A DNA stretch of 64,000 bases from G963676655 sp963678305 (GTDB taxonomy: Bacteria > Verrucomicrobiota > Lentisphaeria > Victivallales > Victivallaceae), in NCBI GenBank assembly GCA_963678305.2, contig CAXXVV010000012.1, forward strand, positions 372,001-436,000. The letters are read 5' to 3'. How positions within the stretch are numbered: the stretch's first letter is position 1; every line of letters begins with the position of its first letter. A program made the position numbers and the translations under genes. Shown here one piece after another: positions 45,301-52,582 of the stretch. The notes under the pieces were generated by a model. It was not told the DNA's origin. It worked only from the letters and a program-made list of their open reading frames with translations, and did not search any database.

Positions 45301-45628
45301 ATTTTTTATCGCCAGTGATCAGATAGGCCATGGTCAGGGTCTCGGTAATGCCCTGGAAATTCGGATTTTCACTGAATGGAAAGACATGATTGCCGGGATG
45401 TTTCTGCAGCATTATATCGGCATTGGCGAGAAGGTCGGCGGTGTAATGTTTGAAATATGCGTTCCGGGCTTTTTTTCTTAAAGCCGGAATATCTTTGGCC
45501 GAGAAAAACAGGGAAGGGCGCTCCTTGTTGGGGATCTCCGAGTCTTTTTTGATTAAATCCGCAAACTCTCCTCTGGCGCCAATGGCAAATGAGAAGACCA
45601 CTGCCGCCAGTAACATCTGTTTTGTCAT
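42371..45628 (-). CDS. secreted heparinase II/III or alginate-lyase-like protein with an internal signal-peptide-like segment
   Basis: This 1085-residue protein has a signal peptide (MTKQMLLAAVVFSFAIGARG). An alpha-toroid lies at about 60-370 (HPGNHVFPFSENPNFQGITETLTMAYLITGDKKYSRR and SFVYDTLYD). A heparinase II/III-type beta-sandwich starts at about 390 (FRSGWTEQDVFMFIYAGKYDYSAHSQADRGHFNLYG). Beta-rich modules follow. At residue 898 a second Met begins MINLKKAVIGVTAATAIATA ... AKA, which looks like a complete Sec signal peptide and has GAAAGG eight bases ahead of its ATG (42937). The last 188 residues could therefore be a separately started protein or a recent fusion. Confidence 0.8.
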   Translation of the reverse strand: MTKQMLLAAVVFSFAIGARGEFADLIKKDSEIPNKERPSLFFSAKDIPALRKKARNAYFKHYTADLLANADIMLQKHPGNHVFPFSENPNFQGITETLTMAYLITGDKKYSRRAIELTTTFVNAHYEKVPIRETGKFADWMQRGNSTTFILIPISFVYDTLYDQMTEKQRFDIRKGLTYFCKITYEMIGTAEYGYSFYKNYTAGETGALGIACMTLKNETDWPVDLWLDRALRYTLSWLNVAVRPDGVFPEGSNYFCYTAGNQMLFLQALSREQNVDYFAKTNLKNTLTWLTWCLLPWNSEFDNFSDGTYKPTTRNIPFMLQKEYPTRGDFLVSRLYGRFPRYLSNSFALIFGHTPKTDFNPTKELGLSKLFKYGGLAAFRSGWTEQDVFMFIYAGKYDYSAHSQADRGHFNLYGYKRKWLIDSGYGNDAKITNSATPPEAHSLVLIDGKGEAFDPTMRQSGTFSDIDRYIANDKISFVRVDQKDAYDFFNRYQHASRQLFNPVKKAFRNVIFVNQAETPPYSLVYDDINKDGKVHEYTSLLQLARGNRIATDNRREIKLIPYAYTGKAISNCETGTNYNFKKPGYQIFKHLAGYTKFKINVPEPGKYIMWAFAKNHPGYASEVEISINGKTYGRSQIAFSIDYDWFLVTRNHKKMHKPYVFDLKKGENIIEFSGVTQGYSFLKGMLVKYAPGANTRVPVEYNPKNVTGITFDASNLIASRDVDLEKIESTPDAACTIKALWPLNGKITLDLYQPTRDAAHQRASLKVKSIKPDFLLMLYPKKLKMPMPECSSEKVKYGVKSTIKWPNCKDIILIKTAESTIEDSKSGIKTDGRLTFCRFTPEGELIRIISSGCTLLEKSGKRLYHGKSRTLIYESGKLKTTEYLIDRTGKQRKVPAMINLKKAVIGVTAATAIATAAPAAKALHTWARLDINAEKARIKLLPEKDKCSKSVNIFKAAWRKDKQDYYLSARAFFKQDVWRKVKIVFTPTGSGKAQLVFLGAWLPKPQQKNLVWFKYVNITVNGKPLSFDDKGWKLTTGAEFINSKGPDNKDAKCLKVKCYSPGEYTIDVEKDKPVVVEFDVKITK

Positions 45629-45678
45629 GATATTTCCTTTATAATATTTCTGAATAATTACATGAAAGTTATGTTTGC

Positions 45679-46374
45679 TTAATCGCCGCGCCGCCAGACG
45701 AAGCCGGGGCCGGTGTAGCGCCCCATGACCAGATCATAGGCCAGGTGCTTGACATGACCTGCGACAAATACGAAGTTGCTGCCCATGCGATGCCGGATTG
45801 ACACACGGTTTTTAGTGGGGGCATACCAGATAATGCCGGAATATGAAGCGGAGTCCGGATCGAATTCGGTCGCGCCGTTATCTCCGAACATCAGCATGCG
45901 GCCGGGACTTTTGACCTGAGTGAGTTTTATTCCCCAGCCATTGGCATCGCTCAGACATTTGTTATCATTGGACGCAGTATAGTTGTAGTTCCAACCGTAG
46001 GAGTTTTTGAAATCCCAGTATGGCAGACTCCTGTAAGAACCGGGTTTGGTGTCGGACGGGCATAACAGTCCTTTTCCTTTGTAATAAACCATCTTTTCTA
46101 CAGAAGCTGCGGTTCCGGCGGTCGAACTGCCGCCGAAGTAAACGAGGATGCCGCCGGGATAACGTTTGTTTCCAGGCAGGTAATCGTCGTAGTCATTTGT
46201 GTACATAATGGTTGATGAGCCGATCTGTTTCAGGTTCGCAGCGCATTTAATTTCTTTTGCTTTGTCGCGAGCTTTGTTCAATGCCGGCAACAGCATTGAC
46301 GCGAGAATAGCAATTATTGCTATTACTACAAGTAGCTCTATTAGCGTGAATGCCTTTTTGCGGTCTGTTCTCAT
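45679..46374 (-). CDS. pseudopilin-like protein
   Basis: This 231-residue protein has a short basic leader (MRTDRKKA), then FTLIELLVVIAIIAILAS and LPALNKARDKAKEIKCAANL. The C-terminal HRMGSNFVFVAGH takes the place of the H-x9-DG signature (Asp replaced by Ala). It lies 50 bp upstream of the heparinase start and 23 bp downstream of the GntR-solute-binding regulator, so the three genes are probably co-regulated. Confidence 0.83.
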   Translation of the reverse strand: MRTDRKKAFTLIELLVVIAIIAILASMLLPALNKARDKAKEIKCAANLKQIGSSTIMYTNDYDDYLPGNKRYPGGILVYFGGSSTAGTAASVEKMVYYKGKGLLCPSDTKPGSYRSLPYWDFKNSYGWNYNYTASNDNKCLSDANGWGIKLTQVKSPGRMLMFGDNGATEFDPDSASYSGIIWYAPTKNRVSIRHRMGSNFVFVAGHVKHLAYDLVMGRYTGPGFVWRRGD

Positions 46375-46397
46375 TGGTTTCTCCTTGTAATTTGGTT

Positions 46398-47801
46398 TTA
46401 ATTGAAAAAATGATAAGTTTCAACTTTGTTACTGTTGAGGATTGATTCCAGTTCGACAGTACCTTCCTCTATAGTCATTTCATTTTCTATCAGTCGGTCA
46501 AATACTTCGTATATGTCGCCGAAAAGTCTGCGAAGCCCTTTTTTGGAATGAAGCGGCAGAGCATACTTGAGCGTTTTCTGAAACGCTTGCGGGTTTTCGA
46601 TATCGCCTGACTTCCAGTTTTTTTGTTCACTTGTTTTGGCCGGATAAATTCCGGTCAAAGAAGCACACCGCTCAAAACCGCCGCTGTACAGTACTTTGTC
46701 AATAAACTTCCAGGTAGCCTCTGGATGTGGCGAATGGGCTGACACTCCCAAGCCGAAAAAAGTCGTGGCGCTGCCCTTGAATTTATTGCGCGGCAACTCA
46801 TGGAAAGTCCAGTGCTTACGCTGTTCTACAGGCAGATTTCCGCCTATAAGCGGGCCGCAGAACGTCATACATGACCCGCCCTGGGAGATAAAACGCGGAA
46901 AACTTTGCGGAAGTTTGTAGACGTTCACAGATAATTCCTCATATATCAAAGTGCGCAGGAACGTTATTACTTCAGTCAGGGAGCTTTCATCGAAGCCGAT
47001 ATTGCCGTTCGAGTCAAAGTAATTAGCGCCGACCTGAGCCAGCAGCGGCTCAAAAAGCGTTCCTGGTGCAGGACAAAGGGTCATCGGCATCTGTCCGCTT
47101 TTTTTAAGTTTGCGGCAAATATCGAGGAAGTCATCCCATGTCCAGTCCGGGGAAGGAAGCGGAATGCCCGCTTTTGCAAATGTTCGTTTATCGATATAGC
47201 ATATTGTGGGATTCGCGATTAACGGGACTGCGAGCAGCTCGCCGCTGACAAGGGATGAAAACTCGTCGCAGGCATGAGGTGAAAAGTCCGCTTCAACTTT
47301 TTTCTTCAACCATTTCGGAACCGGCTGCAGGTAACGTTGAGTGATTTCTGTCAACTGCAAGGGGGAATAAAATACGATATCGCAGTCGCTGACTGATGCG
47401 GACAGTTCAATCATGTTCCGCGATTCAGGCAGGGCCACCGGCTTGATCTGCTTCCGGTACTCTCCCCATAATTGTCTATTTATATCGTCCTGGCAATGCA
47501 GGCTGTAGGCATTGGTGTATTTAAATTGCCGGATGCCTGTCAACGTTTCGTCGGAGGTTGATTTTATCACTTCGGGAGAGAAGATGGAGGATGCCAAAAA
47601 AGTGCCGCGTCCCTGCTGACGTTCCAAAAGCCCCTCTTTTTCCAAACGTCCGATTGCTTTGCGAATGGTTCCGATTGATACCGAATAGCGTTTGCTCAGT
47701 TTGGGTTCTGGAAAAAGCTTTTTATTAGTATCAAGAATACTTGCATTGCTCAGGTCATTTTTTAAACCTGCGTATACTTTTTCTGAAATTAAATTAGCCA
47801 T
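46398..47801 (-). CDS. regulator fusing a GntR winged helix to an extracellular-solute-binding-protein-like domain
   Basis: This 467-residue protein starts with a GntR-type winged helix (about 10-75: FPEPKLSKRYSVSIGTIRKAIGRLEKEGLLERQQGRGTFLA). The remainder (about 110-460) resembles sugar ABC solute-binding proteins: LLAVPLIANPTICYIDKRTFAKAGIPLPSPDWTWDDFLDICRKL, TFHELPRNKF and FFGLGVSAHS. There is no signal peptide, so it should act in the cytoplasm as a ligand-responsive transcription factor, not as a transporter part. This differs from the LacI-type fold used by the other two GntR-type regulators. It precedes the pseudopilin and heparinase genes in one direction. Confidence 0.82.
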   Translation of the reverse strand: MANLISEKVYAGLKNDLSNASILDTNKKLFPEPKLSKRYSVSIGTIRKAIGRLEKEGLLERQQGRGTFLASSIFSPEVIKSTSDETLTGIRQFKYTNAYSLHCQDDINRQLWGEYRKQIKPVALPESRNMIELSASVSDCDIVFYSPLQLTEITQRYLQPVPKWLKKKVEADFSPHACDEFSSLVSGELLAVPLIANPTICYIDKRTFAKAGIPLPSPDWTWDDFLDICRKLKKSGQMPMTLCPAPGTLFEPLLAQVGANYFDSNGNIGFDESSLTEVITFLRTLIYEELSVNVYKLPQSFPRFISQGGSCMTFCGPLIGGNLPVEQRKHWTFHELPRNKFKGSATTFFGLGVSAHSPHPEATWKFIDKVLYSGGFERCASLTGIYPAKTSEQKNWKSGDIENPQAFQKTLKYALPLHSKKGLRRLFGDIYEVFDRLIENEMTIEEGTVELESILNSNKVETYHFFN

Positions 47802-47939
47802 GTCAAAAATAAACCTTGTTCAAATCATTCATTTAAATCATATAATACATTTAAAAGTTAAAAAAGTCAATACCTGAAATATGAAAATCAATGAAATTTG
47901 CTGATCCTGTGGCTCTGCGATAACTATGGCAAATAAAAA

Positions 47940-47953
47940 TTAAATCGGTTTAA
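47940..47953. promoter_or_regulatory. candidate LacI-type operator TTAAATCGGTTTAA
   Basis: A near-perfect palindrome with a central CG, typical of LacI-family operators, lies just upstream of the LacI promoter. A looser relative (TTAAATCAATTAA) lies at 48008-48020, between the promoter and the start codon. Autoregulation is inferred. Confidence 0.5.
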
Positions 47954-47968
47954 TTTTTTTAAAATAAC

Positions 47969-47997
47969 TTGACAAGTTTATGTACAAAATATATATT
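47969..47997 (+). promoter_or_regulatory. consensus-like sigma-70 promoter for the LacI regulator
   Basis: TTGACA (47969-47974), a 17-bp spacer and TATATT (47992-47997). The TTG of the -35 box is in frame with the regulator and could be mistaken for a start codon; the promoter reading explains it better. Confidence 0.8.
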
Positions 47998-48034
47998 AAA
48001 AAAGTATTTAAATCAATTAAATTATTTGGTTAGA

Positions 48035-49027
48035 ATGATGACCCAAAAAGAAATAGCGGCAATGCTCAATATATCTCCGGCAACGGTTTGTCTGGCGCTG
48101 GCGGATTCGCCGAAAATAAAACAGCAAACCCGTGACGCCGTCAGGAAGCTTGCTGAGAGTATGAATTACCGTCCAAATCTGGCCGGCAGAATGTTGCAGA
48201 ATCACAAGTCTTACTCGGTCGGAATCATATTCCCATCGATTTCGCATAGTTTTTTCGGGGAACTTCAGGAAGAAATACATCGCAAAATAATGGATCGCAA
48301 CTACCTTGCTTTCTTTATCAGCGCTTTGGATGTTCTGGAAAAGGAAAAGGCGATTGACAGCATGATCGAAAGAAATGTTGATGGCGTAATCGCGTTTAAC
48401 AGCAATTATTCATTGCTCAAGCCGTTAATTGACAACCATATTCCCCTGATCCTCTATGGCGGCTTTAAAACCCCGGATAAGCGGGAGGGGCTCAAGCATG
48501 TTCAATTGGACCGTTTTGAGGCTGGTTATCGAATTACTTCTCATTTATTGAAAAACGGCCGCAGGAAAGTTGCCTGCGTCGGTATCGGGGATGAGACAGA
48601 AGACCGTTTCCTGGGCTATAAATCCGCGCTGATGCAAAATGGTTTGGTGATCGACAGGAATTTATTTGCCAAAGCCCGGCCCGGTATGGAGGAGAGTTAC
48701 AATAGCACGTTGGAACTGCTGACCCGGGAACGCCCTGACGCGGTTTTGGCTCATAATGATACAACCGCGATAGGTGTTATCAGAGCCGTGATCGATTCCG
48801 GCCTGAAAGTTCCGGAGGACATCGCGGTTGTGGGCTTTGATAATATCAATGTTTCCCGTTTTCTGCCGATCAGCCTGACAACCATGGGGCACAACAAACT
48901 GCAAACCGCGGAATGCCTGGTAGAAGGCTTGTTTGATATGATTGACGGAGACGGCAAAGCGACTCCCGATATAACCATGCTGCAATATGAATTAATTGTC
49001 CGCGAATCATGCGGAACTAAACAATAA
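48035..49027 (+). CDS. LacI-family transcriptional repressor
   Basis: This 330-residue protein has the LacI headpiece MTQKEIAAMLNISPATVCLAL and the hinge region (YRPNLAGRMLQNHKSYSVGIIFPS). The sugar-binding core includes VDGVIAFNS, HVQLDRFEAGYRITSHLLKNGRRKVACVGI and DIAVVGFDNINVSRFLP. I chose ATG 48035 (an ATG also follows at 48038); the upstream in-frame TTG is part of the promoter. It probably controls the GH2 and beta-propeller genes that follow, with its own candidate operators upstream. Confidence 0.9.
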   Translation: MMTQKEIAAMLNISPATVCLALADSPKIKQQTRDAVRKLAESMNYRPNLAGRMLQNHKSYSVGIIFPSISHSFFGELQEEIHRKIMDRNYLAFFISALDVLEKEKAIDSMIERNVDGVIAFNSNYSLLKPLIDNHIPLILYGGFKTPDKREGLKHVQLDRFEAGYRITSHLLKNGRRKVACVGIGDETEDRFLGYKSALMQNGLVIDRNLFAKARPGMEESYNSTLELLTRERPDAVLAHNDTTAIGVIRAVIDSGLKVPEDIAVVGFDNINVSRFLPISLTTMGHNKLQTAECLVEGLFDMIDGDGKATPDITMLQYELIVRESCGTKQ

Positions 49028-49070
49028 CAATATATATATGAGTTATGCAAAATGCAAATATTAACCACGA

Positions 49071-49105
49071 ACAATGAAATGAGCGCGAGCATTGCGCAGG
49101 GCAAC
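49071..49105. repeat. dispersed intergenic repeat, copy 2 (matches 31537-31571 inverted)
   Basis: This copy matches the reverse complement of 31537-31571 at 31 of 35 positions (core GCGAGCATTGCGCAGGG). It sits directly beside the second repeat at 49107-49132, as if one repeat were inserted into or joined to another. Confidence 0.7.
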
Positions 49106-49106
49106 A

Positions 49107-49132
49107 CACGAAAAATCACGAAAAAGTTTTTT
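49107..49132. repeat. dispersed repeat shared with 35486-35511 (inverted)
   Basis: 26 of 26 bases match the reverse complement of 35486-35511. A hairpin TTTTCAGCT/AGCTGAAAA follows at 49136-49155, so the 221-bp gap ahead of the GH2 gene is mostly repeat-derived. Confidence 0.75.
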
Positions 49133-49248
49133 TATTTTTCAGCTTGAGCTGAAAACTTAAACACTTCTCAGTGTTCCTCCGTGTCATCCGTGGCGCAATT
49201 CATAATTCGTATGAGTTTATAACAATATATAAATAAGGACTATAATTG

Positions 49249-50925
49249 ATGAAGGCATACCCTCTTTTCCCAAAACGAGTCGCCACTGACCTTAACGGCC
49301 TTTGGGACTTCAGGTTTATTGAAACTGATCTCAAAGACGTGGACATACGGGAACTGGAATATTATGACCGTATTCCCGTGCCTTCGGCCTTTGACTCACT
49401 GCCCGCTTATGCCGGTAAACGCGGCCTCGGTATTTATCGTTGTCAAATCGAAATCACTCCAGGCAGAAAGTCCGTCCTGAAAATCGGCGGGGCCGGGATG
49501 ATCTGTGATGTTTATGCAGACGGTAAACATCTGGCACATCATATCGGCTCGTATACATCGTTTGAAGTAATAATACCGAAATCGAAAAATGCCGGCCGGG
49601 AAATCGTCATTGTCACTGATAACTGCTATGATTACAAAAAATGCCCCATCCATGAAAACTTTTTTGACTTCTATAATTATGGCGGCGTAATCCGTCAGGT
49701 CTGGCTTGAGGAACTGCCGGAAAAACCGATCAATCAGGCTTATGTCCTGATTGATGACTACCGGACCGGACAAATCAGAATCAGAGTAAAGTCGGATAAA
49801 AAACTTGATAATCTAAAATACAGCATAGATGGCGATGATTTCCAACCGGCTGAATTCAATGACGACGGCGATATCGTTGCGACGGTGCCTGATCCCGCCC
49901 CGTGGAGTCATGAAGAACCAAATCTGCATACCGTCACTGTCGATAGCGGGGACGACGCGATCGAGGTTCGTTTCGGACTGCGTGAGGTGGTCGTGGAGGA
50001 CGGACAGATTTTTCTTAATGACAGTCCGCTCAAACTCCTTGGTTTCTGTCGCCACGAATCACATCCGCAGTACGGTCCCGCGCTGCCGGATACGCAACTG
50101 GTTTACGATCTGCAACTGTTGAAACAAATGGGTTGTAACTTTATCCGCGGTTCGCATTACCAGCAGGACCCGCGCTTTCTGGATTTGTGTGATGAAGAGG
50201 GCTTCCTGTTCTTCTCCGAAAGTCTGGGCTGGGGGCAGCAGGAACGGCATTTTACCGATGAGAATTTTATCCAGGCGCAACTGGCTCAGACCGAAGCGAT
50301 GATCCGCTGCGACTTTAATCATCCTTCGATCATCATGTGGGGCTTCTTGAACGAGGGAAATACCACCGGGGAATTTGCCCGGGACTGCTATACCCGGCTG
50401 GTGGACCTGATCCGTTTTATCGACCCTTCAAGACCGGTTACTTATGCATCCAACAAACACGGTAATGACTTGATGCTCGATCTGGTTGATATCATCTGTT
50501 TCAACATTTATCCCGGCTGGTACAGCGGCGATCGTGAATCAGATAACATTATAGGGGAAGTATTACCGGCGATAGAAAAACATCTCGGTGATGTGGATAA
50601 ACTGGGATTTTCGGACAAACCGTTTATTATCTCAGAGATCGGAGCCGGGGCAATTTACGGCTGGCACGACCCGCTTAACGGAGTCTGGACCGAAGAATAT
50701 CAGGCTGAACTTTTGAGTACGGTTTGCCGCAAGGTGGTTTCTGACGACCGGATTGCCGGAGTCGCGTTATGGCAGTTCTGTGACGGCAGGACCTATCAGG
50801 GCGGCGGCGCCCTGGCTCGCCCGCGGGCATTCAATAATAAAGGCATAGTTGACGAATACCGGCGTCCCAAGGCCGCGTTCAAAGAAGTTATGAAAATATT
50901 CAACGATTACAGGAAACAGAAATGA
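49249..50925 (+). CDS. glycoside hydrolase family 2 enzyme, beta-glucuronidase/beta-galactosidase-like
   Basis: This 558-residue protein has the GH2 layout: an N-terminal jelly roll (LNGLWDFRFIE; RGLGIYRCQIEI), an immunoglobulin-like middle, and a TIM barrel from about 260. The acid/base is Glu369 in WGFLNEGN and the nucleophile Glu463 in IISEIGAGA. The compact size and motif context (FIRGSHYQQDPRFLDLCDEEG) are closer to beta-glucuronidases than to LacZ. No signal peptide is seen, so it would act on imported oligosaccharides. I chose ATG 49249 (AAGGA upstream) over the adjacent TTG. The next gene overlaps its stop by 4 bp. Confidence 0.87.
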   Translation: MKAYPLFPKRVATDLNGLWDFRFIETDLKDVDIRELEYYDRIPVPSAFDSLPAYAGKRGLGIYRCQIEITPGRKSVLKIGGAGMICDVYADGKHLAHHIGSYTSFEVIIPKSKNAGREIVIVTDNCYDYKKCPIHENFFDFYNYGGVIRQVWLEELPEKPINQAYVLIDDYRTGQIRIRVKSDKKLDNLKYSIDGDDFQPAEFNDDGDIVATVPDPAPWSHEEPNLHTVTVDSGDDAIEVRFGLREVVVEDGQIFLNDSPLKLLGFCRHESHPQYGPALPDTQLVYDLQLLKQMGCNFIRGSHYQQDPRFLDLCDEEGFLFFSESLGWGQQERHFTDENFIQAQLAQTEAMIRCDFNHPSIIMWGFLNEGNTTGEFARDCYTRLVDLIRFIDPSRPVTYASNKHGNDLMLDLVDIICFNIYPGWYSGDRESDNIIGEVLPAIEKHLGDVDKLGFSDKPFIISEIGAGAIYGWHDPLNGVWTEEYQAELLSTVCRKVVSDDRIAGVALWQFCDGRTYQGGGALARPRAFNNKGIVDEYRRPKAAFKEVMKIFNDYRKQK

Positions 50926-52109
50926 ATAATACGGGCAATTCACACTGGCAAAAACTCTCTCCCTCGGACGGACACTATTTTTTCGGATACTACGACAGGA
51001 TTCCGTGGAATCACGATAACTCATTGCATCTGACTTTGAAAGCTCCGCAATGTGAACGGCTGCCGCTGCCGGGAGAGACGGCGGAAATCGGGATTATCGA
51101 CCGGAACACCGGCAAATATACCGGGTTGACCGAAACCCGGGCGTGGTGCCATCAGCAAGGTTCCATGACGCTTTGGCTGAACCATCGGCCGGAATGCTTT
51201 ATCTATAACGATTTGGATGAAAGTTCCGGACAGTTACGTGCTAAAATATTTTCATTGCAAGAAGGAATTATTGGTTCTTATGACCGTCCGGTTTATGCGA
51301 TGTCGCCCGACGGCAGGTATGGCGCGTCCCTGAATTTTGCGCGGATTCCGCGTCGCGGCTATTCGTATGCCGACGCGGCTCTGGAGCCAAACGATTTACC
51401 GGACATGGATAACGACGGGATTTTTATCATCGATATGCAAACCGGAAAATCTGAATTGATCATTTCCTACCGGGAAATGATTGAATTGCACCCGATGCCT
51501 TATGCGCTAGAAAATAGCTATATCTGGCTTAATCACATTATCTTCAATTGCGATTCCAGTAAACTGTTGTTCCTCCTGCGGCACAGCGAGGATAAAACAA
51601 CATTCTGGCCGTGGTATACCCACATGTATACCGCAAAACTTGACGGTTCGGACCTTGCCTGTCCATTGCCCCATTTTTATTGGAACGGCATGATTTCCCA
51701 CCAGATATGGGGACGTACCCCCGGCGAAGTCCTCGTTGACGCCAATTGGCGTAACAATGGACATGAATATGTGGTGGTTGACGAGGGCCGCGAGGTATTC
51801 AAAGCCGAGTTGATTTCCTCCGGAATGGGCCCGATGTCGCATCTGGTATTTTCGCCGGACGGCGAATGGATGCTGGCGGATACCTATCCTCAAGATGGGG
51901 TCCAGGCTCTGGCGCTGGTAAAAGTCAAAACCGGAGAGTTTAAGGTTATTGGGCGTTTCAAGCATCAGCAGCCGAAAACATATCCGGTCGACGTGCGCTG
52001 CGACTTGCATCCGCGCTGGAGTCATGATGGTCAATTGATCACTATCGATTCGATTGACGACGGCAAACGCGGAATATACCTGACCACTTTGGACAAAGTC
52101 AGTTTTTAA
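50922..52109 (+). CDS. TolB/oligogalacturonide-lyase-like beta-propeller protein, unknown function
   Basis: This 395-residue protein without a signal peptide has repeated beta-propeller blades: YAMSPDGRYGASLNF, LVFSPDGEWMLADTY, HPRWSHDGQLITIDS. They resemble TolB-type repeats and cytoplasmic oligogalacturonide-lyase-like propellers. No catalytic set is obvious. The start overlaps the GH2 stop (ATGA), so the two are translated together and probably act on the same oligosaccharide, perhaps as lyase, epimerase or binding partner. This is inference. Confidence 0.7.
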   Translation: MNNTGNSHWQKLSPSDGHYFFGYYDRIPWNHDNSLHLTLKAPQCERLPLPGETAEIGIIDRNTGKYTGLTETRAWCHQQGSMTLWLNHRPECFIYNDLDESSGQLRAKIFSLQEGIIGSYDRPVYAMSPDGRYGASLNFARIPRRGYSYADAALEPNDLPDMDNDGIFIIDMQTGKSELIISYREMIELHPMPYALENSYIWLNHIIFNCDSSKLLFLLRHSEDKTTFWPWYTHMYTAKLDGSDLACPLPHFYWNGMISHQIWGRTPGEVLVDANWRNNGHEYVVVDEGREVFKAELISSGMGPMSHLVFSPDGEWMLADTYPQDGVQALALVKVKTGEFKVIGRFKHQQPKTYPVDVRCDLHPRWSHDGQLITIDSIDDGKRGIYLTTLDKVSF

Positions 52110-52136
52110 TCAGTCCATAGATAATCCTTATTGGGG

Positions 52137-52164
52137 AAATATAACGTCTTAAGATGTTATATTT
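52137..52164. repeat. 28-bp near-perfect palindrome after the beta-propeller gene
   Basis: AAATATAAC (52137-52145) is mirrored by GTTATATTT (52156-52164), with inner TCTTAAGA symmetrical and one G/T mismatch per half. No T-run follows, so terminator function is uncertain. It lies 25 bp outside the left repeat of the tRNA-Ala island. Confidence 0.6.
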
Positions 52165-52188
52165 GTGTGTCATTAAGCATAAATAAAA

Positions 52189-52208
52189 AAATGGTGGAGC
52201 TGATGGGA
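52189..52208. repeat. left attachment-site repeat: copy of the 3' end of tRNA-Ala
   Basis: All 20 bases (AAATGGTGGAGCTGATGGGA) are identical to 57528-57547, which covers the 3' end (CCA, acceptor strand and part of the T-stem) of the tRNA-Ala gene. This is the usual scar of an element integrated by a tyrosine recombinase at a tRNA 3' end. The rest of the tRNA is absent here. Confidence 0.85.
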
Positions 52209-52582
52209 TCCACCGTTCAATTTTTCTCTGATTTTTGAAAACACCGCTGAATCCTTCAAGATCAAGAACTATTTTGCCTGGTAAAAAGTGACTTTCAGTC
52301 TTGCATCTGCCCAATTTTGTGTAATTCAGCTTTAATTGTAGTTTAATTAAACGTATATTTTATTTTCAGCATCAAAAACATTTTCTTACTTGTTTCAAAG
52401 AGTGAAAAAATACCACCTGATTACTCGTTAAATCTGTTAGTTTGTTTTTTGAACTATACGACCGTAACTGTGCTTTTGGAATGTAATATATAGAATGGCG
52501 ATCTTACAGCAGCTCAAAAAGAGTAGGATGTTTTTCAATAAGTTCAAAGCATTGTATATAATACTTGTAAACTTATTTGCAA
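52209..52582. other. non-coding left part of the island
   Basis: 374 AT-rich bases between the left attachment repeat and the receiver gene. No integrase remnant with recognisable motifs was found. A 20-codon minus-strand frame just downstream of the receiver gene is too short to call. Confidence 0.5.

Noticed and set aside
47969..48034. Upstream in-frame TTG start of the LacI regulator, adding 22 residues
   Set aside because: The TTG belongs to a TTGACA-17-TATATT promoter; the added residues do not match LacI headpieces, which begin close to ATG 48035.
52189..52208. A second tRNA-Ala gene near 52.2 kb
   Set aside because: Only the last 17 tRNA bases are present; no D-arm, anticodon arm or 5' acceptor strand follows.
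52500..52565. Short minus-strand frame ending in ELIEKHPTLFELL next to the receiver gene
   Set aside because: About 20 codons bounded by stops; could be a gene remnant but cannot be supported.
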